DNA of 31,435 bases from Nitrospirota bacterium (GTDB lineage Bacteria > NPL-UPA2 > JAADIA01): positions 1-31,435 of the forward strand of contig JAADIA010000012.1 of the NCBI GenBank assembly GCA_013151555.1, given 5' to 3'. Positions within the stretch are counted from its first letter, which is position 1. Each line of letters opens with the position of its first letter. Under the pieces are notes generated by a model. The model was not told the DNA's origin and did no database searches. It saw nothing but the letters and a program-made list of their open reading frames with translations. Positions 1-8,211 of this stretch are shown here, piece after piece. Position numbers and translations under genes: made by a program.

Positions 1-2
1 AT

Positions 3-600
3 AGTCTGGCGCTCAAGACCGACGGTTCGCTGGCCGGGTGGGGCCTTGATTCCTCTGGCCAGACCGATGTGCCCACCGGCACTGGCTTTAACGCCATCGC
101 CGCGGGCGGCGTTCATAGTCTAGCACTCAAGACCGACGGTTCGCTGGCCGGGTGGGGTGATGATACCCATGGCCAGACTGACGTACCTACCAGCACCGAC
201 TTTAAAGCCATCGCCGCGGGCTACTATCATAGTCTGGCGCTCAAGACCGACGGTTCGCTAGCCGGGTGGGGCCTTGATTCCTCTGGCCAGACCGATGTGC
301 CCACTGGCACCGACTTTAAAGCCATTGCCGCGGGCGGCTATCATGGTCTGGCGCTCAAGACCGACGGTTCGCTGGTTGGTTGGGGCTATAATGTCTATGG
401 CCAGACCGACGTGCCCACCGGCACTGACTTTACCGCCATTGCCGCGGGCTTATATTATAGTCTGGCGCTCAAGACCGACGGTTCGCTGATCGGTTGGGGC
501 AATAACAATGATGGCCATACCGACGTGCCTACCGGCACCGGCTTTACCGCCATCGCCGCGGGCAGCTATCATAGTCTGGCTCTGACGCCTATCCCCGAAC
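3..600 (+). repeat. 114-bp in-frame tandem repeat
   Basis: Units begin at 3, 117, 231, 345, 459 and (partial) 573, spaced exactly 114 bp apart. Units are nearly identical in DNA except at two short variable spots: the residues just after the second WG and those just after AAG. Each unit encodes 38 residues. The near-identity in DNA suggests recent expansion or gene conversion. Confidence 0.9.
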
Positions 601-674
601 CGGGCAGTTTGCTTCTTCTGGGCACCGGCTTATTAAGTATGGGATCCCTGGTCCGTCGGAAGAAGAGAGGATAA
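3..674 (+). CDS. RCC1-like tandem-repeat protein with PEP-CTERM sorting signal (5' end outside window)
   Basis: The reading frame is open from base 3, so the N-terminus lies outside the window; a GTG at 69 is internal to a repeat and is not a credible start. The visible 223 residues are about 5.3 copies of a 38-residue repeat with the core SLALKTDGSL-GWG followed by GQTDVPTGTDF-AIAAG. This resembles the beta-propeller blades of RCC1/ATS1-type proteins. The C-terminus carries PEP (in IPEPGSL), a hydrophobic stretch and a basic RRKKR end, the tripartite PEP-CTERM signal recognised by exosortase. The protein is therefore probably exported and anchored or processed at the envelope. The gene is clearly GC-richer than its neighbours. 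The fold assignment is by motif; ligand and function are unknown. Confidence 0.85.
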   Translation, partial: SLALKTDGSLAGWGLDSSGQTDVPTGTGFNAIAAGGVHSLALKTDGSLAGWGDDTHGQTDVPTSTDFKAIAAGYYHSLALKTDGSLAGWGLDSSGQTDVPTGTDFKAIAAGGYHGLALKTDGSLVGWGYNVYGQTDVPTGTDFTAIAAGLYYSLALKTDGSLIGWGNNNDGHTDVPTGTGFTAIAAGSYHSLALTPIPEPGSLLLLGTGLLSMGSLVRRKKRG

Positions 675-724
675 ATAGACAAGAGTTCTAAGGAAAAAAA
701 ACAAAACCTTTTTTAAAGGACATT

Positions 725-770
725 AAAGGGGACAATTGTGCCCTTTGTTTTAGCCTTTTTTGTTCTTTTT
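725..770 (+). terminator. Rho-independent terminator after the RCC1-like gene
   Basis: An inverted repeat AAAGGG (725-730) / CCCTTT (741-746) encloses the palindrome ACAATTGT. It is followed by T-rich sequence with runs of T at 748-750, 756-761 and 766-770. It lies about 50 bp past the stop codon at 674. Confidence 0.65.
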
Positions 771-1159
771 GTCTTCCCCATTTCAAGGATCAATTTATCT
801 TTTTCTCAATTCGTTTAATAAATTTATCCGCTCCTATCGCCAAGACCTGAAAAGGTAAACCCCCTCTCTCAACATTCCTATTATAGGGTAAATCACCCCT
901 TCATTCTCCAGGCCTCTTCATCTCAAATTTAACGGCAAAATTTTGCCTTCGAGCAATAAAAACCTTGCCAAAAGGGTGAATTTGTCGTAATGTGAGCTTA
1001 GGCTACAAAAAATACTCAACATATAACAAATGGACGACACTTATTTATTTGACCAACAACTCAAAGTAATATCGACAGGATTGATTCCTTAACCTTAATC
1101 TTGATGAAAAGGAAAATTTGAGTGGAAATCCAAACAGTTGAATGGGAGATAGTAATAGA
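771..1159. other. Long AT-rich intergenic region, no gene seen
   Basis: About 390 bp without a supportable gene. It contains a perfect 14-bp palindrome GGCAAAATTTTGCC at 934-947 without a T-tract. No consensus promoter with proper spacing was found upstream of the lipoprotein gene. Confidence 0.5.
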
Positions 1160-1591
1160 ATGGGTAGACAATTGCCAAGGCTTTTATTATTCATTTTTCT
1201 TGCTTATACGGTAGTATTAACGGTTGGCTGCGGGAAGAAAGAGAATATTGATACGGCAAAAAAGTTGGCAACTGCTTTGAAAAGAGAAGGCGTGAATTAT
1301 GAGAAGATAGAGCGGGTTGATACTCAAAAAATGAAGTATGCTAAAATGGATGAGGCAATAGCGCTAAAAGGAAATAATCTCTGGGTGGTAATATTCCGGA
1401 TTGAGGATAAGAAGACTTATGAGATTTCCGAAAGAGCCGTGGCACTGCTTGGTAGAGTCAAAGGGTCCACTAAGAAACGTATACCAAACTTGCCGAATAA
1501 TATTTACTATAAGAAACCTTTTATAATTTTGGTTAGGGAAGAGCCTGAACAAGGCGAGATAAGGCAAGCCCTGGGAAGGATCTTTCCCTAA
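1160..1591 (+). CDS. Small predicted lipoprotein, function unknown
   Basis: About 143 residues. The N-terminus has basic residues, a hydrophobic segment (LLLFIFLAYTVVLTV) and then Gly-Cys, a plausible lipobox (TVGC; threonine at -3 is less usual than Leu/Val). The mature part is charged and lysine-rich with no recognisable domain. An earlier in-frame ATG at 1142 would add six residues, but GGGAG at 1144-1148 is better placed to serve the ATG at 1160. A different gene, the permease, starts 66 bp downstream on the same strand and may be co-transcribed. I do not recognise the family. Confidence 0.7.
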   Translation: MGRQLPRLLLFIFLAYTVVLTVGCGKKENIDTAKKLATALKREGVNYEKIERVDTQKMKYAKMDEAIALKGNNLWVVIFRIEDKKTYEISERAVALLGRVKGSTKKRIPNLPNNIYYKKPFIILVREEPEQGEIRQALGRIFP

Positions 1592-1657
1592 GAAGAGGGA
1601 TTGAAGGTTGGGCGCGGAGGATTTTGCATAGCCGCGTCCCTATGAGTAGAAAATGCC

Positions 1658-3487
1658 ATGAAATTAAAAAAAGAACTTAAACTGCTTGATGTCTTCTGTG
1701 TAGCCAGTGGGGCGATGATCAGTTCGGGATTGTTTATCCTGCCTGGACTTGCTTACGCTCAAGCAGGTCCGGCGGTTTTTGTGTCTTATCTTTTAGCGGG
1801 ACTCTTAGCCTTGACGGGAATGTTAAGTCAAGCCGAGCTTGTCTCAGCTATGCCCAAGGCCGGGGGGACCTACTTTCATATTACCCGGAGTATGGGTCCG
1901 GCGGTAGGCACCGTGGACGGGCTGATGACCTGGTTTTCTCTCTCTTTGAAGAGTGCCTTTGCCTTAGTGGGTATGGCGGCGTTTACTACTCTCATTATTG
2001 ATATCAACATCCACATAATTGCCATAGCCTTAAGTATCATCTTTATCATTGTTAATCTTTTTGGGATAAAGGGAGCCGGCAGAATCCAGATAGTTTTGGT
2101 ATTCGGCTTGTTGGCGATTTTGCTTTTTTATATAGCCCGGGGGTTACCGGCAGTTGAGGTTCAACGTTTTGAACCTTTTGCCTCTAAGGGCTTAACCGCG
2201 ATTTTTTCTACGGCCGGTTTTGTCTTTATTTCCTACGGAGGTCTGCTGAAAGTTGCCAGCATCGCGGAAGAAGTAAAGGACCCCGGACGGGTCATCCCCC
2301 TGGGAATGATTCTTTCCTTTCTCGTGGTAAGTCTTCTTTATATGTTGGTCGTTTTTGTGACTACAGGAGTGCTTGACGCAGCAGAATTTAATCGTTCCCT
2401 TACCCCGATTTCCGATGGAGCGGCTGTTTTCATGGGTTCATTTGGCAAGATTGCGCTTGGTATTGCGGCTATTCTGGCTTTTATTTCCACTGCCAACGCC
2501 GGGGTTATGGCTGCTTCTCGATATCCCCTGGCCTTAAGCAGGGACCGTTTGTTGCCCGGGTTTCTGGGAGAAATCAATGCCAGGTTCAAGACGCCGCATG
2601 TCGCCATCCTGATTACCGGCTTGTTTATGATCGTGGCTCTCTTTTTGAAATTGGATATCCTCATAAAGGCAGCTTCCACCGTTCTCATCCTTACTTACAT
2701 GTTTTCCTGTCTGTCCATTATCATCCTCAGGGAGAGTCGCCTGCAAAATTATCAACCCCGTTTCCATGCTCCCTTATATCCCTGGATACAGATTATAGGA
2801 GTTATCGGCTTTGGGTTCTTATTGCTGGAAATGGGCAAAGAAGTGCTCCTGGCAAGTTCTATCCTCGTTGTCGGCGGGCTCTTTGTCTACTGGTTTTATG
2901 GAAGGATAAGGACAAGCAAGGAGTATGCGTTACTTCATATTATTGAAAGAGTCACAGCTAAAGAACTTACCACTCGTTCCCTGGAAACGGAGTTGAAGGA
3001 GATCATCAGAGAACGTGATGATATTATCAAAGATAGATTCGACCGGGTAATTGAAGACAGTGTTATTCTGGATATAGATGAAGCCATACCGGTAGAAGCA
3101 TTCTTTAAACTGGCTACAGAGGCCATGGCGGAGAATCTGAAAGCCCGGCCGGATGTCCTTTTGAAATTATTTCTGGATAGAGAGAAGGACAGCAGCACCG
3201 TTTTAAACCCGGGCCTGGCAATCCCTCACATAATTATTGAAGGAGAACATTCCTTCAATGTTTTACTTGCCCGTTGCCGGGGAGGTGTTATCTTCTCCGA
3301 ATCGGCACCAAAGGTTCACGCTATCTTTATCCTTGTGGGGACAAGAGACGAACGCAACTTCCATCTTCGGGCTCTGGCGGCGATTGCCCAGATTGTCCAG
3401 GACCCTCATTTTGAAAAGAAATGGAGAGTAGCGAAAAGCAAAGAAGCCCTGCGCGACATCGTCCTTCTGGGAAAACGCAGGCGGTAA
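1658..3487 (+). CDS. APC-family amino acid permease fused to a PTS EIIA-like domain
   Basis: The protein has 609 residues. Residues about 8-420 are a multi-spanning APC-superfamily permease: the N-terminal signature with GAMISSGLFILPG is the unwound TM1 substrate site, and about 12 hydrophobic segments follow. Residues about 425-460 form a charged linker. Residues about 460-600 resemble type-2 (mannitol/fructose/Ntr) EIIA domains, with GLAIPH placing the expected phospho-histidine at His524 and a typical RNFHLRALAAIAQIV helix late in the domain. No HPr, EI or EIIB gene lies nearby, so the domain is more likely regulatory than part of a sugar PTS. The amino acid substrate cannot be told. Permeases with cytosolic regulatory tails such as USP domains are common; an EIIA tail is less so. 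Confidence 0.88.
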   Translation: MKLKKELKLLDVFCVASGAMISSGLFILPGLAYAQAGPAVFVSYLLAGLLALTGMLSQAELVSAMPKAGGTYFHITRSMGPAVGTVDGLMTWFSLSLKSAFALVGMAAFTTLIIDINIHIIAIALSIIFIIVNLFGIKGAGRIQIVLVFGLLAILLFYIARGLPAVEVQRFEPFASKGLTAIFSTAGFVFISYGGLLKVASIAEEVKDPGRVIPLGMILSFLVVSLLYMLVVFVTTGVLDAAEFNRSLTPISDGAAVFMGSFGKIALGIAAILAFISTANAGVMAASRYPLALSRDRLLPGFLGEINARFKTPHVAILITGLFMIVALFLKLDILIKAASTVLILTYMFSCLSIIILRESRLQNYQPRFHAPLYPWIQIIGVIGFGFLLLEMGKEVLLASSILVVGGLFVYWFYGRIRTSKEYALLHIIERVTAKELTTRSLETELKEIIRERDDIIKDRFDRVIEDSVILDIDEAIPVEAFFKLATEAMAENLKARPDVLLKLFLDREKDSSTVLNPGLAIPHIIIEGEHSFNVLLARCRGGVIFSESAPKVHAIFILVGTRDERNFHLRALAAIAQIVQDPHFEKKWRVAKSKEALRDIVLLGKRRR

Positions 3488-3510
3488 TAATGCCCCGCAA
3501 GTAAAAAAAC

Positions 3511-3539
3511 TTGACAGGGTTTAACGGCTGTGTTATTAT
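3511..3539 (+). promoter_or_regulatory. Consensus sigma70-type promoter of nikR
   Basis: TTGACA at 3511-3516 and TATTAT at 3534-3539 are separated by exactly 17 bp, with TG one base upstream of the -10 (extended -10). It lies 31 bp before the nikR start codon and overlaps the NikR-like operator. Confidence 0.8.
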
Positions 3540-3558
3540 TTGCATAATCGTAACACAG
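3528..3558 (+). promoter_or_regulatory. Predicted NikR operator overlapping the nikR -10
   Basis: Perfect 8-bp inverted arms CTGTGTTA (3528-3535) and TAACACAG (3551-3558). Written as half-sites this is GTGTTAT-N13-GTAACAC, one base away from the GTGTTAC-N13-GTAACAC type described for NikR of deltaproteobacteria. It covers the -10 and the start site, as expected for autorepression with nickel. Confidence 0.75.
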
Positions 3559-3569
3559 GGGAGATGTTC

Positions 3570-3983
3570 ATGTCGCAGGTGGTTCGTTTCGGGGTCTCGC
3601 TGGAGAAGGAGCTGCTGGCCAGATTCGATAATCTTATCGAGGATAAAGATTACCCCAACCGCTCGGAGGCTATCCGGGATTTAATCCGGGAGACCCTGGT
3701 TAAGAAGGAATGGACTAAAGGCCGGGAGGTTGCCGGGGCTATTACCCTTGTTTATAATCATCATAAAAGAGAGCTGGTAAATAAACTGATGGATATTCAA
3801 CATGATTTTCATCAGCTTATTATCTCCACGCAACATATTCATCTCGACCACAGCAATTGCTTGGAAATAGTGGTAGTGAGAGGCAAACCCGGAGAAGTGG
3901 AAGGATTATTCCAGAAGATGAGGGCAATGAAAGAAGTGAAACACGGATCCCTAACGATGGCAACAACGGGAAAGAGTATATAG
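3570..3983 (+). CDS. nikR: Nickel-responsive transcriptional regulator NikR
   Basis: 137 residues, close to the usual 130-140. The N-terminal ribbon-helix-helix DNA-binding domain starts MSQVVRFGVSLEKELL and includes NRSEAIRDLIR. The C-terminal ACT-like nickel domain shows the typical histidines and cysteine: VYNHHKREL, then HIHLDHSNCLEIVVVRG, which supply the square-planar Ni site (His, His, His, Cys). Upstream in-frame starts at 3540 and 3564 are rejected because GGGGAG at 3557-3562 is spaced for the ATG at 3570 and the family begins at this point. The gene has its own promoter and operator, and a nickel transporter follows 107 bp downstream. Confidence 0.95.
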   Translation: MSQVVRFGVSLEKELLARFDNLIEDKDYPNRSEAIRDLIRETLVKKEWTKGREVAGAITLVYNHHKRELVNKLMDIQHDFHQLIISTQHIHLDHSNCLEIVVVRGKPGEVEGLFQKMRAMKEVKHGSLTMATTGKSI

Positions 3984-4005
3984 GATGCCATAAAAATTTT
4001 GTTGT

Positions 4006-4038
4006 CCGGTAACACGATTATTCAAAATATAATACCGG
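4006..4038 (+). promoter_or_regulatory. Putative NikR-controlled promoter of the nickel transporter
   Basis: Inverted arms CCGGTA (4006-4011) and TACCGG (4033-4038) flank a perfect TATAAT at 4028-4033. A GTAACAC half-site at 4009-4015 is shared with the nikR operator, and CGATTAT-CAAA words recur in the reverse complement of that operator. No good -35 was found at proper spacing. Regulation by NikR is inferred from the shared words and context. Confidence 0.5.
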
Positions 4039-4090
4039 GAGAAGTAATTATTAGGGGAATTGTAAAACCGGATACCATCGGAGGTGCTTT

Positions 4091-4891
4091 ATGACCGCGT
4101 TGACTTTACCGGAACTGCTGCTTCTCCTGACTGCTTTTGTAGTCGGGATTAAACACGGAGTGGACTGGGACCATATTGCCGCAATTATGGATATTACCAG
4201 TACCCAGGCCAGCAAGCGGCGGGGGATTTTCTTGGGTTTTCTGTATGCGGTCGGGCATGCGAGCGTGGTAGCAGCTCTTGCTCTCGGGGTCCTCCTCATC
4301 GGGATTTCCCTGCCCAAGAGCACCGATATGCTTATGGAAAAGATCGTAGGCATTACCCTCGTCATCCTTGGCGGATATGTTTTCTATTCCTTATATAGAC
4401 ACAAAGGCAAAGATTTCAGGCTAATGCCGCGCTGGGCGCTTGTGGCTAATGCCATATTGCATGTCTACGACCGGATCGCGGCAAATATTTTCGGGACTCC
4501 CAGAAAACACCATCAGGTGCTCAAGAATGGCTATGGTAATACGGCGGCCTATGTTATCGGAACGATTCACGGCATAGGTGCTAACACGCCTACTCAGATA
4601 TTTCTCTTTGCGCTCGCGCTCGGAGCAGGTGCAGAATCCCATCGGGTGGGAATCTCCGGCAGCAAGGGACTTGGGATATTTATCATCCTCGCCTTCGTCA
4701 CCGGGCTCGTAGTTACCAATACTATAATGGCCGTCCTGGGGTCATATGGATTTGTGGGGTCATCGAACCGGCATAAACTCTATAGAACCGCTGCTCTTGT
4801 AACCGGAGTGTTTAGTCTGGTTGTGGGGCTGGTGTTCGTTGTGGGCGGGGCGGAATACCTTCCCAACCTTCAGGATCTACTTCGGCGATAA
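4091..4891 (+). CDS. NiCoT-type high-affinity nickel (cobalt) transporter
   Basis: 266 residues with about 7-8 hydrophobic segments. The first region contains KHGVDWDHIAAI, which fits the HX4DH signature in TM2 of NiCoT permeases and is needed for Ni2+/Co2+ binding. A second conserved stretch, GTIHGIGANTPTQI, also matches this group. A perfect GGAGGT (4080-4085) sits 5 nt before the ATG. Its position directly after nikR and a shared half-site support nickel over cobalt. The protein should import Ni2+ across the inner membrane for enzymes such as hydrogenase or urease, none of which lie in the window. Confidence 0.88.
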   Translation: MTALTLPELLLLLTAFVVGIKHGVDWDHIAAIMDITSTQASKRRGIFLGFLYAVGHASVVAALALGVLLIGISLPKSTDMLMEKIVGITLVILGGYVFYSLYRHKGKDFRLMPRWALVANAILHVYDRIAANIFGTPRKHHQVLKNGYGNTAAYVIGTIHGIGANTPTQIFLFALALGAGAESHRVGISGSKGLGIFIILAFVTGLVVTNTIMAVLGSYGFVGSSNRHKLYRTAALVTGVFSLVVGLVFVVGGAEYLPNLQDLLRR

Positions 4892-4901
4892 AACAGACAA
4901 T

Positions 4902-6140
4902 TCAATCAACCGTTATGTCTCTTCCTTCAATAATTTCTCTTATCCGCGAGCGCACTTCCGTTTTGTCTGTATATTTCAGCAGTCCTTCCCAGCGTTTTTT
5001 CAGTTCGCCCAGTCTTTGAAAAGGGTCATCCTTAGACATCGTCTCTGTTGCGGCAATGGCAATATTTTTCAAGGTTTCTTCACTGCTTTGTTTATCACCC
5101 CGGGCAAGATACTCTGCGGACAACAACCGGCAGGCCTTTTCAATTTTCTCGTCCAGATCCCTTTTCAAAAAACAACCCGGATAAGGATCAAAATCCTCAG
5201 GATGAACCTTGGTCATTCCCTCCGTGTCCTTCTGATGTTCAATCTTTGCCCGCTCATAGATAAAACGCCGGATGTCTTCCCTTAACCGCTTCCAGGTGGG
5301 ATGTGTTTTTGGCGGAGGAAGATGCTTAATAGACAGTTGATTATCCAGAAAGAAAGTAAACCCAAACATTTTCGCATTGATCAAAAAGTCTATATCCTCT
5401 CCTCTCGGAACCCAGGGGTCGAAAGGAACGGTAAAAAGATTTTGATGGATAACCATATTCCCGCCAAATACAAAAGGGGTCTCTTTTAACCTTGGTCCGG
5501 TTCCAATGAACCGGTCAAATCCCTCATTCATCTTCTCGAGCTGATCCCAATGTTTCATCCAGGGATGAGGGGTTGCTCTGACACGGTAGCCGCCATCCGG
5601 CTGAAGGTAATATCCGGCCACGGCGTTAACCGGTCTCCCTTCCTTGCTTCTTCCGATAAACTCTTTTGCTTTCGCCATAAATTTCGGGTCTTCAAACACC
5701 TCGTCATCATCGATAAGTATGGCCACTTCCGAGTCCAAGATATGAGGAATAAACATACATAAGTTTCGAACATTGGAATATCCCCGGAGTTCAAGGAGGT
5801 TGATATCCTCCTTTTTGTCCTCGCGAATCAACAAGTCATGTATCTGCCGGAGATGAGACGGTCCAAACAATAACGTTTCTATCCCTCTGGCCGCTGAGGC
5901 GGATTTAATGATCCCGGCAACTTTCTTTTCGACCCGGGGTTCAATATCTTCTGCATTAGCAACAGCTATGATCACCAATTGAAAATCTTTATCTTCCAGG
6001 ATGCCGGCACTCTCTATTGCTCTGAGTAATGTGCCTTCGCTGTCCAGAGGAGTAGGATGATCATAGACAGCATCTCCTTCTTTCCAACCGGCCGCACTTT
6101 CCCGGGTCCAATACGACGGAATTACCATTGTAACCTTCAT
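4902..6140 (-). CDS. GT-A fold glycosyltransferase (family 2-like), acceptor unknown
   Basis: 412 residues from the chosen ATG. It begins MKVTMVIPSYW, a typical GT-A first strand. The stretch VAILIDDDEVFEDP holds the metal/nucleotide-sugar binding DxD (residues about 144-146), and PRGEDIDF later resembles the catalytic ED region of GT2 enzymes. The C-terminal 100 residues are charged and helical. AAGGAGA at 6151-6157 is too near the ATG at 6147-6149 and better placed for 6138-6140; an open frame runs to 6203. It is convergent with the nickel transporter (10 bp apart), so it is separately expressed. No signal peptide, so it probably acts in the cytoplasm. Donor and product are unknown. Confidence 0.8.
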   Translation of the reverse strand: MKVTMVIPSYWTRESAAGWKEGDAVYDHPTPLDSEGTLLRAIESAGILEDKDFQLVIIAVANAEDIEPRVEKKVAGIIKSASAARGIETLLFGPSHLRQIHDLLIREDKKEDINLLELRGYSNVRNLCMFIPHILDSEVAILIDDDEVFEDPKFMAKAKEFIGRSKEGRPVNAVAGYYLQPDGGYRVRATPHPWMKHWDQLEKMNEGFDRFIGTGPRLKETPFVFGGNMVIHQNLFTVPFDPWVPRGEDIDFLINAKMFGFTFFLDNQLSIKHLPPPKTHPTWKRLREDIRRFIYERAKIEHQKDTEGMTKVHPEDFDPYPGCFLKRDLDEKIEKACRLLSAEYLARGDKQSSEETLKNIAIAATETMSKDDPFQRLGELKKRWEGLLKYTDKTEVRSRIREIIEGRDITVD

Positions 6141-6323
6141 GAAGTTCATTTCTCCTTCCGCTTTCCTCGCTATTCCACCTTTTCCCGTCTTAAATGGTAG
6201 CATTTCCTGAGCGGCAGGACAAGAAAATTATCATCCGGCCGCTGTTTGTTTATCGACGCTAATCTTCCGGGATTTTAGAAGTTTCCCCGGAGAGTTTTTC
6301 CCGGCAGAAAACCAAAAAATACC

Positions 6324-6352
6324 TTTTCAATTGTCACACTTCGTGGTATCCT
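6324..6352 (+). promoter_or_regulatory. Possible promoter of the GATase-GT9 pair
   Basis: TTTTCA (6324-6329) and TATCCT (6347-6352) are separated by 17 bp, about 50 bp before the amidotransferase start. Both boxes deviate from consensus. It lies in a roughly 260-bp divergent gap. Confidence 0.3.
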
Positions 6353-6402
6353 ACCGCAGAATGTTTCTTTCTCTTTTTTAAGTTAAGCTGCGGTTAGAGA
6401 AA

Positions 6403-7104
6403 ATGAGATTACATTATTTACAGCATGTTCCATTTGAAGATTTAGCAAATATCGAGACGTGGGCTAAAAGTAAACTCTATAGAGTTTCCGGAACCTCGCT
6501 CTTCAACGATGAGCCGCTTCCCAAAATAAACGATTTTGATTGGTTGATTATTCTGGGAGGACCCATGAACATCTACGAGGAAGGGAAATATCCCTGGCTT
6601 GTTAAGGAGAAAGAATTCCTCGAGAAAGCGATTGCCCAAAAGAAAATTATTATGGGAATCTGCCTGGGAGCTCAACTTATCGCTGATGTCCTTGGCGGTT
6701 CCGTTTGCAAGAACACTTACAAAGAAATTGGCTGGTTTCCCGTTTCTCTCACCCCGGAAGCAAAAAAGTTATCTATTTTTAACGCTTCCCCGGGAAGTTT
6801 TACCGCTTTTCACTGGCATTGTGATACCTTTGATTTACCTCCGGAAGCCATCAGAATAGCCGAAAGTGACGGATGTGCAAACCAGGCCTTTGCATATAAC
6901 GGCGGACGAGTGATGGGATTACAGTTCCATCTGGAATCGTCCCGGGAAAGTATTAACCGGTTAATTCAGAATTGCGGTGATGAAATTGTCAAGGGGAAAT
7001 ATATCCAGAATCCGGATGAGATATTATCGCAGTGTAGCCAAGGGCAAGAAACAAACAGGATAATGGCTATGTTACTTAATGCTATGGCAAAGGAGTTCGG
7101 GTGA
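6403..7104 (+). CDS. Class I glutamine amidotransferase (GMP synthase-like domain)
   Basis: 233 residues forming a stand-alone GATase1 domain. The nucleophile elbow GICLGAQ has Cys87. The catalytic partners are His176 and Glu178 in LQFHLE. The oxyanion region is ILGGPMN. It lacks the ATP-PPase part of GMP synthase, so it either partners another subunit or is one of the stand-alone enzymes that act on gamma-glutamyl compounds. Its TGA overlaps the GTG start of the next gene (GTGA), which indicates translational coupling with the GT9 enzyme, though a functional link is not obvious. Confidence 0.88.
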   Translation: MRLHYLQHVPFEDLANIETWAKSKLYRVSGTSLFNDEPLPKINDFDWLIILGGPMNIYEEGKYPWLVKEKEFLEKAIAQKKIIMGICLGAQLIADVLGGSVCKNTYKEIGWFPVSLTPEAKKLSIFNASPGSFTAFHWHCDTFDLPPEAIRIAESDGCANQAFAYNGGRVMGLQFHLESSRESINRLIQNCGDEIVKGKYIQNPDEILSQCSQGQETNRIMAMLLNAMAKEFG

Positions 7105-8186
7105 AAGTCCAAAATATCCTTATTATCAAATTAGGTTCAATAGGAGATGTCGTTCATACTTTGCCTACGCTCCATTCCCTGCGGAAAAATTTTCCTCAGG
7201 CTCATATTGCCTGGGTAATCGAACCGAAATCCCGGGATATCCTGATTAATCATCCGGACTTGAACGAGATAATAACTTTTGAGAGAACGAACTCGACCTG
7301 GAGGACGATAGGAGCTTTCTTTCGCCTGGTGAAGAAGCTGAGAAGGAATAAATATGATTGTGTCCTTGAGCTTCAGGGTAACCTGAAAGGCGGTCTCCTC
7401 GCCTGGTTAACGGGTTCCTCTTCCCGGCTGGGCTTCGAGGCGGGAAGTTCAAGGGTGGAAAGGTTCAGCACTCTCTTTACCAACATCAAGGTAGAGGAAG
7501 GAGATGTTCCCCATATCCTGGAAAGAAACCTTAACTTCGCCCGGAAATTAGGAGTTGAAGATAGAGAAATATCCTTCCCTATGGCTATCGGCAGGGAGGA
7601 AAAAGAGTATATAGGTTCGTTTCTTAAGGAGAAAGGTATCTCCGACCGGCAGATAGTTATCCTCCATCCCGGCGTTACCTGGGATACCAAGAGATGGCCC
7701 CGGGAAAGGTACGCCCGCTTAGCGGAGGAAATTCAAGGCAGATTTGAAAATGTAGCCGTAGTGCTGACTTACGGACCGGGAGAGAGGTATCTGGCCGAGG
7801 ACATCAGGAAGCTATCCCGGTCATCTCCGATCGTCTCTCCTCCTACTACCCTGGGTCAACTGATAGCTCTCCTGGAAAGGAGTCAGGTGTTCGTGTCCTC
7901 AGACACCGGTCCTCTCCATATAGCTGCGGCTCTGGGTAAGAGAGTAATCGGTCTCTACGGACCGGTTGATTCCCGTCGAAACGGACCCTACGGACGAGGA
8001 AATTTTGTCATCAAGAAAGATTTGCCTTGCCAGCCCTGCTGGCAGAAAAAGTGTTCAAGCCGGGCCTGCATGAAGGGAATAGAAGTCTCTGAGGTAAGGG
8101 AGAAAGTAGAACTTTTGTTGGAAACTTATAACGCAGAGGAAAAAATAAGAGGCCAAGAGGCCAAGGGTGCAAGTAAAAAACTTTAA
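7101..8186 (+). CDS. Glycosyltransferase family 9, heptosyltransferase-like (WaaC/WaaF type)
   Basis: 361 residues, the usual length for family 9. The N-terminus ILIIKLGSIGDVVHTLP is the family signature. The C-terminal Rossmann domain has VILHPGVTWDTKRWP and SSDTGPLHIAAALG, the ADP-heptose binding region, then LYGPVD. A cysteine cluster CQPCW, KKCSSRAC near residue 312-326 is common in this family. It probably adds heptose to the LPS inner core in the cytoplasm. The start is the coupled GTG. The last residues (IRGQEAKGASKKL) come from a tandem AGAGGCCA repeat and look like a recent C-terminal extension. Confidence 0.88.
   Translation: MKVQNILIIKLGSIGDVVHTLPTLHSLRKNFPQAHIAWVIEPKSRDILINHPDLNEIITFERTNSTWRTIGAFFRLVKKLRRNKYDCVLELQGNLKGGLLAWLTGSSSRLGFEAGSSRVERFSTLFTNIKVEEGDVPHILERNLNFARKLGVEDREISFPMAIGREEKEYIGSFLKEKGISDRQIVILHPGVTWDTKRWPRERYARLAEEIQGRFENVAVVLTYGPGERYLAEDIRKLSRSSPIVSPPTTLGQLIALLERSQVFVSSDTGPLHIAAALGKRVIGLYGPVDSRRNGPYGRGNFVIKKDLPCQPCWQKKCSSRACMKGIEVSEVREKVELLLETYNAEEKIRGQEAKGASKKL
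8148..8163 (+). repeat. Tandem 8-bp repeat at the end of the GT9 gene
   Basis: AGAGGCCA occurs twice back to back and runs into AGGGTGCAAG before the stop codon. It is low-complexity sequence that encodes the last residues of the GT9 protein. Confidence 0.7.
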
Positions 8187-8211
8187 AAAAATCCTTGAAT
8201 CTTCATTGCCA

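Noticed and set aside
3-600. Regularly spaced repeats that could suggest a CRISPR array
   Set aside because: The 114-bp units are in-frame coding repeats of an RCC1-like protein with no unique spacers.
4821-5285. Plus-strand open frame of 154 codons
   Set aside because: Antisense to the glycosyltransferase gene and overlapping the end of the nickel transporter; low-complexity composition.
6204-6402. Additional gene in the divergent gap
   Set aside because: No open frame with a ribosome binding site; only a weak promoter match.
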